From positions 769,025-833,024 of the forward strand of contig WBMV01004890.1 of NCBI GenBank assembly GCA_013396655.1: a stretch of 64,000 nucleotides of DNA, written 5' to 3'. Numbering within the stretch: the first letter of the stretch is position 1; each line of letters begins with the position of its first letter. Shown in pieces: positions 38,521-50,800 of this stretch. The stretch is from Campylorhamphus procurvoides (Eukaryota > Chordata > Aves > Passeriformes > Dendrocolaptidae). Under the pieces are notes generated by a model. That model was not told where the DNA came from, did not search any database, and was given only the letters and a program-made list of their open reading frames with translations. The position numbers and the translations under genes are program-made.

Positions 38521-38960
38521 ATCACAGAATTACTCAGGTTGGAAGGAACTGTGGGAAGTTTCTAGTCCAACTTTCTAGTCATTTTAGCTCAGCAGGCAGT
38601 CAATGTGGTCAGGTATGATTTATCTTTGTAAGCCCCTGACAAGTGCTCGTGGTTTTGGCTTTCCTGCCACCTTCCCTGCATGCTTGAGCAACGAGCACAT
38701 CCATCTTCCTCCCCTGCAGCCTGTCTTCCCCCTCCAGCATACATCCTATTTTGTTGGAGATCAGTCAGGACTTCGCTGCTCAGCCAGCTCAGTGTCCTTT
38801 TCCTGAGTGTCAGGATGGGCTCTTGTGCTCCGAGAAGTTTATCCCAAAGGACCTGCCACCAGCTTTGAGCTCCTTCACAAATGCCTGAGATCCTCTCTAC
38901 CAACCCCCTGAATAAGGCAAAGGTTCTTTGCCCAAATAGGTGGCCACATGGCTTGTCATT
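38521..38960 (-). mobile_element. CR1 LINE relic: ORF2 linker joined to the 3' UTR, RT core missing
   Basis: The left edge, ATCACAGAATTACTCAGGTT then GGAAGGAACTGTGG, is the reverse complement of a CR1 3' end. Further right, the minus-strand frame 38903-38589 stays open for 104 codons. It reads AQSWWQVLWDKLLGAQEP, LTLRKRTLSWLSSEVL and GGGRQAAGEED, which correspond to the region between the endonuclease and reverse transcriptase of CR1 ORF2. In that region families show a W-x(5-6)-LL-x-AQE segment, a basic R-K stretch and a G-x-A-x-EE segment. Reverse transcriptase, roughly 400 residues in intact elements, is absent between this linker and the 3' end, so an internal deletion has joined them near 38600-38620. 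The right limit near 38960 is where similarity fades. Non-functional. Confidence 0.72.
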
Positions 38961-41900
38961 CCCACTATTCTTACCTCCATTTGACTCCCCAGGCTCTTTC
39001 TCTGTGTTTTACGAAGAACATCAAACTGCAAATGTTGTCCTGACACATGGGGTGAGGCACACCCAGCAGAGAACAGTTGTGTCTGTAAGAGGATGGGCAT
39101 GGGCACCAAATCAGTCCAGCCTGGCACGTGTCAATCTTGAGCTAAGACTAAACCATTTCAGCTGCTTTTGACACTGAGCTGTCTGCCTGAACAGATTGTG
39201 TCACAACTGTTCTTTTCCAGTGAATACACCACAATGGAAAAAAATAAAAAGGCCACACTGAAATTTATCTAAACTTCATATGGGATGAAGTGGAAGGGAA
39301 ACGAATATGCATGGATCAGCAAGTTTCACAGGGAACTTAAAATTTGCTGTTAGGTTGTTTAGCTCCCAGTGCAGGTGCCAGCAGATGGCACTCAGGAATC
39401 TGTAATGTTGTTACCTATGGGGCTCCCTGTGCCCAACACAGCTCCTGCCACATTCCAGGGCTCCTGTGGCTTCCTGTGGATAGCAAGGCTCCTATGGAAT
39501 GAGAACAGCTGATGGATAGCTGGGGTGACTGAGGTGTGGCATAATGTGTCCATATGTGATTGGGGAGGTACCAAGCCCTGCTTTGAATGTTCTGAACTCG
39601 TTACTGTAAAGAGAGCTGAAATATGGTTTGTGTATTAAAATAGTGTGTTGGTTTATTGTTGTTTGTAGGATATCCAGTAGTGCTGTCCAGTGGTATAGAT
39701 TGCATCATTTAATCAGTTTTCAGTTTTGATTACAGCTACCAGCAGGAGACTCAGAGTTGCCAACTGTAATTAAAATGTAAAAATAAAAAATAAAAAAATT
39801 AAATCAACCAAGGAACAGAAGCAAAAAACAGTTCAGAGATAATTAAAGCTGAGAAACGTTTATTTTCCTGTGAACTTTTGTACTGCTGTGCTGAGGAAAG
39901 CTGAATATTATCTGTCTTCAAACATCCACTTCCTTGGGTTGTTTGGATCTGGGCTTAGATCATCATTTCCATCTTAGTGCAGAATTTTGTCAATGAATAA
40001 TGCAGATAACACTTGAATAATTTGTATTAATGCTTCTGGGATTTGTCAGTGTTGCAGTATAACACGGGAGTACTTTATTTCTATTCTGGCCCTGTTGAAA
40101 GGACCCCAGGGGCTTTGCAAGCAAAGATAAAAGTTTGCAGAAGCCTCTTTACAGCTACCACTGGACTTTTCTGCCACATTGGGAGCAAAGAGATAATGCC
40201 ACTGTCTTGTATAACAAGTAGATTTATCTCCCTGGCTTCTGGTACCTTGTGTTTGGTTTTTATCATCTCGAGAAACTGATCTGCAATGAAAAGATAAGGG
40301 TCTGACCCTGCATCTCAGGTAAAGGTCAGATATTTATAAAGGTACAAAGCTCCACTGGGAGGCTGTGTCAGAAGCTTGGTCGCTCAGTGATTAGAAACCT
40401 CTTATTAGGAATCCTCAACTTCTTGGGTTGCTAATATGCTTTTGTACTATGTTGTTTAGTTCAAATAGCGTTTCCTCTTCTCTGGTCTGCACTTTGCTTC
40501 AGTATTTTTCAGGTCTCTCTTCTCAGTAGACATAGTCCCTCTGTTCACTAAAGAAGCTAAAATTGTGGTCTCAAAGGAAGACCTTCTGATGATTAGAGAT
40601 GATGATGATAATGATATTATCCCCCCCCCCTTTTTTTTTTATTTCACTTAGAAATAGCCCAACCCTCTGAATAACAACATAGATTTGCAATCCTTTTATG
40701 TGGACCCAGTTACTTCAGTCCTGTGCTGTATAAACCTTGACAAAAATTCATCTATTTGGTAACTCCTCTTGCATACTTCTACACCTGATGGGTCTGCCTT
40801 TTCCCACAGTCAGTCCAGAAGCAGCTTTGCCATAAACATAATTTTCCTAGAGGTGCCCATCTAAAACAGGTCGGGGGAATTGTTCTTCTCGATGTTCCTC
40901 TTCTTTTCGAGTATGGAGGGAGACTGAACAGCCTGGAAGGCTGAAGTCAGCAGGAGTGAATCCCCTCTCTTGTGCTCTGTGCTGGGCAGGGCAGAACACA
41001 CCATTTTGGAGCAAATGTCAAGCTTTTTTGGATCTAAAGATGAAAAAAGTCTTTGAAGTTATCCACGTGCCCAAATGAACTAATGACCTGTGGTCTTAGA
41101 AAGGACGTGCACGTTTGAGACTCTGCACCAGTGATAAACTGATTTATTTATACCAAGTGCAGATGAAGCAGGACTGGAAGGCCTGGACAGGCTAAACCTG
41201 AGGATCTAAACCATTTTTAGAGCCTGTACTACAGCAAAATGAATAGATTTATATTTTTTTAATGTAGATGATGATTTGCTTGAAATACTCTGAACCATCA
41301 GCTTGGCAGGATCTTCATACACTTTTGTTAGCTAATCAGAGACAGATTGCAGTCAGGAGCCATATCTAAATTTATTAAGAAAATTAATAGACCATTTAAA
41401 TTTTACCAGAATTAGGCTAAGATACAATAAGCATTTGCACCAGCAGACACTCATTAGCTGTACCATTGACCTGATGGCTGCGTGTGTAATGAAAAATTGA
41501 CATCTAGATTCAGGGACAGTAGTGCTTCTAATCTGAGTTTGAATGATTAAGGGGAAAAGGACTAATATTACACATGTGTCAGATTTTATTTTTCATATTA
41601 ATTTCACTGTGTATATTCTGGACTGCAAAGTCAATGTTTGAAGGGCTATGTTTGCTTAATCCAGGAGTTTTGCTTCCTTCTCTGCTCTGTAATCTCCATA
41701 CACTCTGGCTATGAGAGGGAATTTTATGTATTTATTTATATAGCATTTTTGGAAAGTGATCAGCTTGGTGAGTGTTGAGCCATTAATTGTGTTTTTCCCT
41801 AAGTGTCCCAGTCTTTCTGGGTTAGATGACCGTGAAAATGGCTCCTTGCAAAGTTTCAGCACATTGGGCTTTAGCACATTTAAGCCTTCGTGATAATCCG

Positions 41901-44837
41901 TCTCTGCCTTAGGCTGATATTTTTAAATCTAATGAAAATTACCCCCTTTTTCTTTATTAGGTGACTTTTTCAAACCTCCACAGAGCTTATGGCTGGGTAG
42001 GATACTTCCTTGTGGTTAGTTTTCACTTTCCAAGAAGCTACCTTAGCAAGCTTTCCTAGGAATCAGTGTGTGCAGTGGGGATTAGTCCCCACCAGAGTAC
42101 TGTTCAGCACTTCAAAGAAGATTATATAATTGAAGCTCAATTATTTTTAAACTAGTTTTTCTGTCTTGGAATTGAAGCCATGAACAACAGTGAATTCTGT
42201 ATACAAAATTTCTGAACACTGACATAGAAGATGACCTGGATTTGAAAAGGTGACCATTCGTGTCATTCACAAATGCATGAAATGCTGATTTTATAAATTG
42301 TATTTTATAAGTAATTTTAGGTATGAAATTGATGATTTGGTCTGTGGTCTAAAGACAGGAATAGGGATTAATAGTGTTCTCAGGACAGTGTGTGTTTTTA
42401 GCTGCACGTGGCCAAATGAACATGCATTTAAAGAAAATATTCCTTTGCCATTTGAGATGATTTTGCATCTAATGGATATCGCAAATAAGTTGTACCGTTC
42501 TGAGGAGTTTTCTGTTCCTGTTGTCCAAATACATTTAATTTCCAGCACATCAGCATCAGCTTCAACCCCATTTGCATCTTAACTATCTCTTCATGCAGGC
42601 AGCAAGCAAAAATATTTGGATTAGGGAAAATGACCCATTACTTCGAGCATGAACTCTCTGTTGCCTTCCAGCCACGTCTTCTCATGCTGCTGGTTCTCTT
42701 CAGCCACTGGTGAATTGGGACTGGGGGATGGTTTCAGTAAGGGGCACAGGTTTGGGATGGTCCTGGCAGCAGGCAGTGATGGTGTGTGTAACTACTGCCA
42801 CTGTTCTTCATGTGAAGGGCAGAGGGTCCTTGGCTGAGGCTCATGGAGTGGGTGGCTCTGATGGTTTGGGGCAGCAGGCTTTGCTCCCAGCCTTCCTGTG
42901 GATCTCCTGGGATCATCCCCCTGACTGCATGAGTGGCCAGCTCTCAGTGCCTCTGAAAATGCAAGCCATGAAGCTGAACTATTTTAGGCTTGGGCCATCT
43001 GGCTTCAATGTGCCTTCATTTCTTTGTGGAATCCAAGCGAGTCTGGTCCCCTGGTAGAAGCTGGACACCAACAGGAAGGGATGTGGCTGACAGGACTGCC
43101 AGCACTTCAGCACAGACACCTCAAAGCAAGCCAGTGTTTATCAGCCAGCTCTGATACAATATTTGGAGTTGTGTCAGAGTGGCAAAGCAAAACTTAGGTG
43201 AGTGAATGTCACTCTTCTCCCTGGTCCACAGCTTTGAAGGTTTCTTATCTTCCTCTCTTGCTGCTCTGCAAACAGTTCCTACCCTCAGTTCTCTCCACAC
43301 TCTTGCCAATTTGCTTGTTCTGCATTCAGGGCTGCCAGTTCCATGCCCACCTCCCTGGTTGGCAGAGCCAACTCTGTCCCATAGGCAGCAGCTTTTCTAA
43401 TAGCTCAGTCCCAGCAGCCCTGCAGCCCTGCCAGTGTGTGCCATCCCTTTATGCCAGAAAGGACTTCAATCCCTCCAGGCCCAGTGGGGAAAAGCAGATA
43501 GTGAGCGAACCAAACCATTTTCCTTCTATTTCCACACTCTTAGAGACGTTTCCACAGGAGCTGATGGCTGCTTTACAACAGCTGGGAGAGGTTATAAAAG
43601 AAAGGAGTGAATGTTGTTTGGTTTTATGTAAGTTTTAGCCTACTTTATATACCTCATTTTCTTTCCTATGATGTTGAGACCAATAAACAGTGATCCCAGA
43701 CACTGACCAACCTTTACGGCTGGTACAGAGCAACAAATCTTTGAAAGCTTCAGCATTTCATCCTGAGCAGGAGCAATCATTTTTTTCATGTTTTTCCTTC
43801 CTATTGAAGACTGAGGTAACTTTTCTTCTGTTGCAGACGGGGCTGACAGCTCAGGAATTTATAATTCCAGTGATTATTCCAAAACTTGTGAGTTGTGCTA
43901 CTTGTAGAGAGACAAAAGCTGGGCTAACAGTGACTGTATAATAGGAAAATGTGCCCTTCCTATTTGGTTCCCCTTGGGCTTTGCTCGGGTCTGTCCCAGG
44001 GGACTGTGGAGAACTCGGTGAGACAGAAATCTCTAATCTCACTGAGCAATCATGCCCGTGCTAGAAGGATGTTAATGATGTTTTACCACCTAAGAGGGTG
44101 ATGAAAGGAGAGCGTTTGAACACCTGAGCATGTATAATTTAAATGTAATAAAATCACAATATGAGTTCTAAGTAGAAAAATTAGCATCACTAATTATTGC
44201 TTGCTGATTATTGCTGTAAGCTGTTCCTCAGCCTTCCTTTTTCTTTTTTTAAATACATGCTGCTAGTGGGTTCAGGCGTCAGGATAAATACCTGACACCA
44301 CATGTACTCGAATTTCTGCTGGCAGCAACTTCAGCTCTTTCTCTGTCTCTCAGTGACACGTTGCAGAGTTTGATTCAGGGTGGCTGAGAGGGGAAGGTGG
44401 GCAGCAGGTGGGCATCCACGAGCGCTCATTAGAAAGGGAACCAGCCTGCTTTTGTTTATTAGTCTGTCATCAAAAATGCAATATGAAAAGGAGCAAACCA
44501 TCCTAATTAGTGCAGAGAGGGGGACTGATGAGAATGCTTCCATGTCATGTGCTGCCAGGGCAGCCGTGGCTTTGCTGTTGAAGACCAAAGTTATTTACAC
44601 CCCAAGTGCAAACCCCTCCTCTGCTGCTGCAGAAAGGCCTCAAGGTTACTGAGCGCATGTGTGACAGAAATGCAGCAGAGCATTTTAATTAGATTCTTTC
44701 ACCAGAACTCCTGACCTTCTGTGTAGCACATTAATGTATTTTACTAATTATAAATGCAATTAAAAAGTACTGAAATAAAATTAGGCTGATCTATCTAATT
44801 TACATTAAGCACTTTCAAATTATGCAGATTTTCAAAG
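38961..44837. other. Long non-coding stretch, no gene seen
   Basis: No supported gene. An A-rich tract lies at about 39776-39800 and a C10T10 block at 40621-40640. Frames up to 146 codons (43198-43638, plus) in a GC-richer patch show no motif. An AT-rich, TAAT-dense block at about 44640-44830 is discussed as a candidate conserved element. Confidence 0.5.
40598..40640 (+). repeat. (GAT)4 followed by C10T10
   Basis: Four GAT triplets at 40598-40609, eleven AT-rich bases, then exactly ten C and ten T (40621-40640). The homopolymer pair is prone to length variation and sequencing error. Confidence 0.9.
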
Positions 44838-44880
44838 TCTTTTTCTTTCTTTCTTTCCTTTTTTTTTTTCCCCTCCTTCC
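44838..44880 (+). repeat. Polypyrimidine tract with (TTTC)n
   Basis: TTTC repeats pass into a T run and a C/T-rich end. It is followed by TTTGTGTTTCAG at about 44884-44895, a good splice-acceptor look-alike, but no exon was recognised after it. Confidence 0.85.
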
Positions 44881-47800
44881 AATTTGTGTTTCAGGAAAAA
44901 ATTGTCTGCATTAAAACAGCTGGAAAACAACCTTGTAGCAAAACAAATTTCTTTTCTGTGATTATTCACAGTGTGTGAGTTAATTTTCTAGGCAGTAATA
45001 TGCTTAGCTGCCATTAGGGTAGTGACTCATAGAATAGAACCCATATGTGCATTGGGTGCAGTGATGGGTCATGTGCTGGGTGGGTCCTTCTCCCTTTTTC
45101 CCCTTGGGAATTGGGTTCAGGGGCTAACGGGGAAAATAATACTGATAAAATGCTCCAGAACTACAGAGATTTATAAGCAGTAAAGAAAGAGCAAAAGCAG
45201 CATGTGAATAATACAGGCTAAACATGTGGTGTGTTCAGTCATTAAACCAGGCTGCCTTATCTCTGCTCTCTACATGTTTTGGTAGGACTTTACTAGTATT
45301 TTGGAGTTTCAGACATGAAAGCAGAAAAATAACAACATTTCATTATTATTTTTGTCAAGCATCTAAATGGCAGTAGGCACTGTGGAGCAAACATAACACA
45401 ATCCTTACCCTGGAGAGCTTCTGATCTAATTTTAGATGGGCTGCAGAAACAGAAGCAGTGCTAAGTGCTGAACACAGATAGAAAGAACCAAGCTTAAAGG
45501 AGGGAAATCTGTGGAGCTACCCAGGCATTTTATTTCAAGTTGTTTATCCTAAAACCCTTTCTATAATAAGATGGATTTCTTTTATGTGTGTGTTTTAATG
45601 AAAATTCTTTAGTTTTTCACTAAAATAAGGAAGCAACAGTACCTCATGTTTTTTGTCCTGTTCTACCCCTTCCCTAAAGAATTAATGTCAAAGAATGGTG
45701 GAGAGAAGGTAAAGACAGAAATATGAAGAGATTAGAATGAATGAACAAATTCAGTGTTCACCTCTGTCATGCATTAAGTCCATACTATTTTTGTGCTCTT
45801 TTATGTGTTTATTGAGTTGTAGTTTCACACACCTAGTAGGAAACTAGAAAAGTGAGAAGGAAGCTTTGCTCATTATTGGTGCTTATTTTTCAAACATCTA
45901 TAAGGTGGTTCCACTGTGATGGTTCTTTCTTAGTGATTATCTGTTAGATCTGCAAGAGGCTAAAGGAATAGGAAGGCACGTGAACTGTTGATGAAATTGG
46001 AAATGGTAAGAATTTATCCCCACTACCCCAAAGATGTTATTGCTGGACAGATTTGGAAGGTTCCTCACTTGTCTGGAAGCAGCAAGCAGTGATGAATTGT
46101 GAGCTTTCCCTTGAACAGAGTGCCACATTCTTGCCTGCTTCCATGGGAGGACCATGGGTGCTTTCCAAGTGGAATTTTGTCCCTAAAATTCTGAGCTTCT
46201 CCCCTTGATACAGCAACAAGTATAGCTCATATCTTCATATGTAATAGCCCTTTTAAAGTCGAGTGAATAGTTTCCCCTGGGAGAGCTGCTCTATTGCACT
46301 TCAGTTGTTTTACTTCATGTCCGTGTTATAAATCGAGGTTCTCTGCGCTGGGAAGTGGAGGAAGGAATGCATTTAATTCACCCTCTGAAAGATGTGTCCT
46401 GTACACCTGAGATAGTGATCATGTGGGAATTGGAGCACAGAAAGGCTCTCTGGGGAAAGCAGCAGCAGCTCCTCCTCTGGAGCACAAGACCTCACTCTGG
46501 CTTCTGTGAGAATCACTTAGCAGGAGTCAGGATATGTTGCTGTGTACAACAGCAAGGGGTCTCTTGAAAGACAGTGCTAGCAGGTCCCAAATCCTGCTGA
46601 GGTCACATCAACCTTTAGGCTGTTGCAGCCCAAAGATTTGGAAGCAGTCCCTTCCCTGAGCAGCTTTGCACTCTCAGGCAATCGGATCACCCCATGGGCA
46701 GGGGAGACAATGTTCAGGCCATCCTCACCCCCTAGCATTATAAATCTCGTGATCACCTATAGAAATATCCACCTTTCTGTTTGAGACATTGGCACAGAAC
46801 AGCATTTTGGTGTTCTTTTGGTGCAGGCTTATATAGGAAAGGAATTTTGGGGGGTTTTTGCAAATTCTTGCTCAATCTGTAGGAAACAGCATTCGTGGAA
46901 GGATCTGGAATATTTGAAAGGTTTTGCTTTAAAGTTTCTCCTCCCCCAACCCCAACTAGGTGCATTTAGTAAAATGTTTGTGTAGTGACATTTTACAGTT
47001 AAAAAATAAAAAGTTTGGGAATTTATATATTCCCAAGGAAAGTACATATTCTTGTACAATCAATATTTAAGTGAAAGCTTTTCTCATATTTTAAACACAC
47101 TCGGGACTGCTGTCAGATGTGATTGTTTGGTACAAGCCATCCAGCAATGAATTATCAATAAAAGCTGCATGGTTCCCAATTTATATTTTTATTTTAGCCT
47201 TTAGTTGTGCACAGTACAGAACTTGGCTGTTTTTATTGTGCCATTTGATAAGGGTGAGATTTAATTGTTCCATCAAGAGTGAATCAAGGGTAGAACTCTG
47301 GACTGACGGGCCCAGCCTTGGTAGGAGACCCCAGTTGCTCTCCATGGCCAAGCTGGGGTGATGCACACCAGGACTTCAGATTAGGCAATGAAATCCTGCC
47401 AAAACACCATGTTTTACTGGTGCTTACTGGTATTTTACTGTTTCCTACTGGTGTGTTTTGTTGGCATGAAATGGATTTGGGCACTGGGTTCAGTGCCTTG
47501 CTGAACAGAAATCTCTTTAACTGTGAAATCCTTCATGGGTAGATAGAATAATCACACTTCACTGTTAGGGGAATTTGTTTAGAATGTTTATTTGAGCATG
47601 TGAGTGAAAAAATACAGTAAGAACAGGATATATAAAAACTACTTTCTAGTAATAAGATATAATTATGTTTTGGCTATATACAACCATTGTTGTTCTTCAT
47701 AGGCATTTTTGTTGACCTTTGTTCTGTGGCATAATCCAAAATATGGTTTGCTTGTAATTTCTTGATCCCTGAGGATGCTTGCTAAAGGGTGTTTGTAACA

Positions 47801-50800
47801 GCTAAGTTTGGAAAACTTTGAAAGCCTACTTTTCTTCCAGAAATACAGGTCAATGTGCAAGTAGGATGACCAGGAGTCGTGGGCTAAATTGCACTAGCAA
47901 AGAGCTGAGAGGGAAAAAAGATGAGACTTAAATAATCTACACAGACTCAACTTAAAAGCAAATTAACTAGGTTTTTATTTGAAATGCCACGTGCAAAAAC
48001 TTTTCAGGCACCCAACCAAGCAGTAAGCTGGGCTTTGCAGGCTCTGCAGGGGGATATGACAGCCAAAGTGCTCCTGGTAATAACTCACACACAGCCTAGA
48101 TAATAGAGTCTTTTACTGAGAGAACAAGTGTGCTGGCTAAGACACTGGCGTTATCCTTCTGGGTGTCTCAAAAAAGAGATATATGATCATGAACTCCTGC
48201 TTGGTGGAAGGCTGAGAGCAGTTTGATAGTGTGAGCTGACAGCTCTGCAGGAGCAGCTGCTCCGGGGCCTGACTTCCACTCGGTGAGCTTTGGAACCCCT
48301 GGGATCTGGTATCAGCCAGGATAAATTGACACAACTCTATTCATTTCAATTAAGTCACACCAATTTACACAAACTGAAGATATGGCCCATTATTTCTTCA
48401 TGCCTGCTCTAGCAATGAATCCAAGGATGTGATTAAGAATATAAGAACGCTCATTACAGTTAATGCCTTGTGCTTAAAGCCATGAGCTTAAAGTTAAGCA
48501 GGTATTTAAGTGCCTTGTGGCATCAGCATCAGAATGCAGAGCTGGCTGGTGCCCACCGAGGTGTTCCTGCAGCAAGTGCTGTGCGAGGCATCTTCATTTG
48601 GCCTCAGCCCTGGCCAGCAGCTGTGTACAGTATTTTCTTCTGCTGCAAAATATTTAACTTGTGCCATGGATGTAAGAATAAGGAGAGTAGTATTGAACAG
48701 TTTCCTTAATGATGACCTTTCCAACAGAATATGATTTGTCTTAATCCAAAACAGAAGTCAAATTCTCTTCCAAACCCTGCAGGAAGATCTTTCAGAAATG
48801 ATATCATCTTGGAGCTCACGTAATCCCTTGAGTACAATGTTTATGTTGATTTTTTTTAAAGGAAGGCAGCAGCTACCATTTGACTTTTGGCACTGTATAT
48901 ACAGCAATATAGAATCAGTGAGGCCCACGAGACATTTTTTCTCTCTCTGTGTGCTCTGTGCCTGGCAGTCACAGCCAAGGCACATCGCAGGGTTCAGAGG
49001 TTTTGGGAGACTTTTCTAGACACTGGTGAGCACAGTGTTGGGGACTTGGCTGGCCTACAAACAAAACAAATGACTGAAAACCTCATCTTTCCAAAAGTGT
49101 AATCTGACAAACAGTTAATATTGGATACTATTTTCACATTATCTTTCATCAGTTATGCCTTGCTGCATTGCCTGTATCCTGTATTTACAAGTCCCAGCTT
49201 AGGATAAAATTGAGTGTTTGTCTTTAGGTAAGCATTAAAAAAAGCCTCCAGCTCTTCCTTGCTCACTAATCTGAGCTGCATCCACCCTCTCATTGCTGTG
49301 ACAGCCTCACTTTGCCTGACACAGACACTTAGCAGCTGTTTTCATCATGACATTAATAATAAGAATTGACACGTTCTAAATGAGGAATCCCTTGTTGTCC
49401 CTGGGAGCACTGATGGATATTTGGGCAAATTGACAGCTTCTGAAAAATGGTTTTGCCATGACCAGCACTTCTCTGACAGATTTTTAATGGTTCTCATAGA
49501 ACTCTCGCTAACTTGAACACTTTTGCAGATCAAGTGGAAAGTGGTGAAATGTGCTGCTTTAACACTTTGAAAGTTAGTGAAGAAACATGAAACAACTCTG
49601 AATTTTGCTTCTGAATCACAATCCTTTTTTTTTTTCCCCCTTGTGCCAATATTTTTTTTTCTCTGTCAGTACTCAAAGATTGGAATGGATTAGCTGAGGG
49701 GCCAAGCATTTGTTATGATACACCAGGACCCAGCTATATAACCCCCATTAACCTTAATGGGAGCCACAGAGCTCATTCTCCTCATTTAGATGGAAATATC
49801 CCCCTGCTCCTCGGGGATCAATTGCTCTCTGGGTTACCTGGTTTCAATGTCTCGTTCAATATGGGACTCAGTGTCATGACCTTGTAAGCCTTGGACCACA
49901 AGCAAGGGAGCACAGCTAAATTTGGGCTGGGAGAAGAAAGATCAAATAAAACTATAAGCTAAAAAAGGGGTAGAAGATGTTATAAGGACTGGTGTGTGAT
50001 TCGTGTTAGAAGTTCATATGAAATGCAATTGCAATTAAATCACAAGCCTCGTGTGCAGTTCAATGTGATACTGCAGAAAATCAATACAAAGATAACAGTG
50101 TACCGTGTGCAGGTACTTCAGAGAATTCTTAAACTGAAAATTATTTTCCAGGAAGAATGTGGAGTTTTTTTCCCCAAACTTCTCTCTAAAGCACAGAATA
50201 AGATAGTGGTCTTTATATATTCTCAGTTCTGGCTCCTCCCTCCTATAGTTAGTCATTGCATACATAAACCTGAGCTGCGAAGGATGGTGTTATCAGAAGA
50301 GCCTAAATGGAAGAGATGCTCATCTCTTCTTGAAAGTCAATTAAGCTTATGTGCCTAAATCCAGTGTTGATGTTGGAATCCCAGTCGATAGGTTTATTGA
50401 AAAAGATCTCCTGTTGCCTTTTAAGTGATAGGAGGATTATGATTAAGTATAGCAAAGCCCCAGTTCTGTGCTGACATCTCTTCTCTCTCACTGATGAAAA
50501 TAACATGCACCTGCTGCCCCAGAGAGGTCTATAATTAAGAGAGGGGACCAGAGAGGACCAGCCAAAGCTATGGAAGGAACTTGTTTATGGGGGAAAATTG
50601 TTCAAGATTTCAGTTATGATTTGAGGCTGCCCAGTGCAGGTAACAAAAGCCAGGGAAGTTAGACTTCAAATAAATGTTGTGCTGCCATAGGAGTGATTTC
50701 CAATATTGCAATCTGCTTCATTAATACTAAAATAAGACCTCCTGTCCTCAGGTAAAGCACAACAATCCCAAAGCTAACACAGGACAAGCAGTACTGGCTT

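Noticed and set aside
43198..43638. 146-codon plus-strand frame
   Set aside because: No domain recognised, overlapping frame 43206-43400 also open; judged chance.
47399..47461. Inverted CAAAACACCA / TGGTGTGTTTTG arms as a hairpin or small RNA precursor
   Set aside because: Arms are short and imperfect with a long loop rich in TTACTGGT words; not like a miRNA hairpin.
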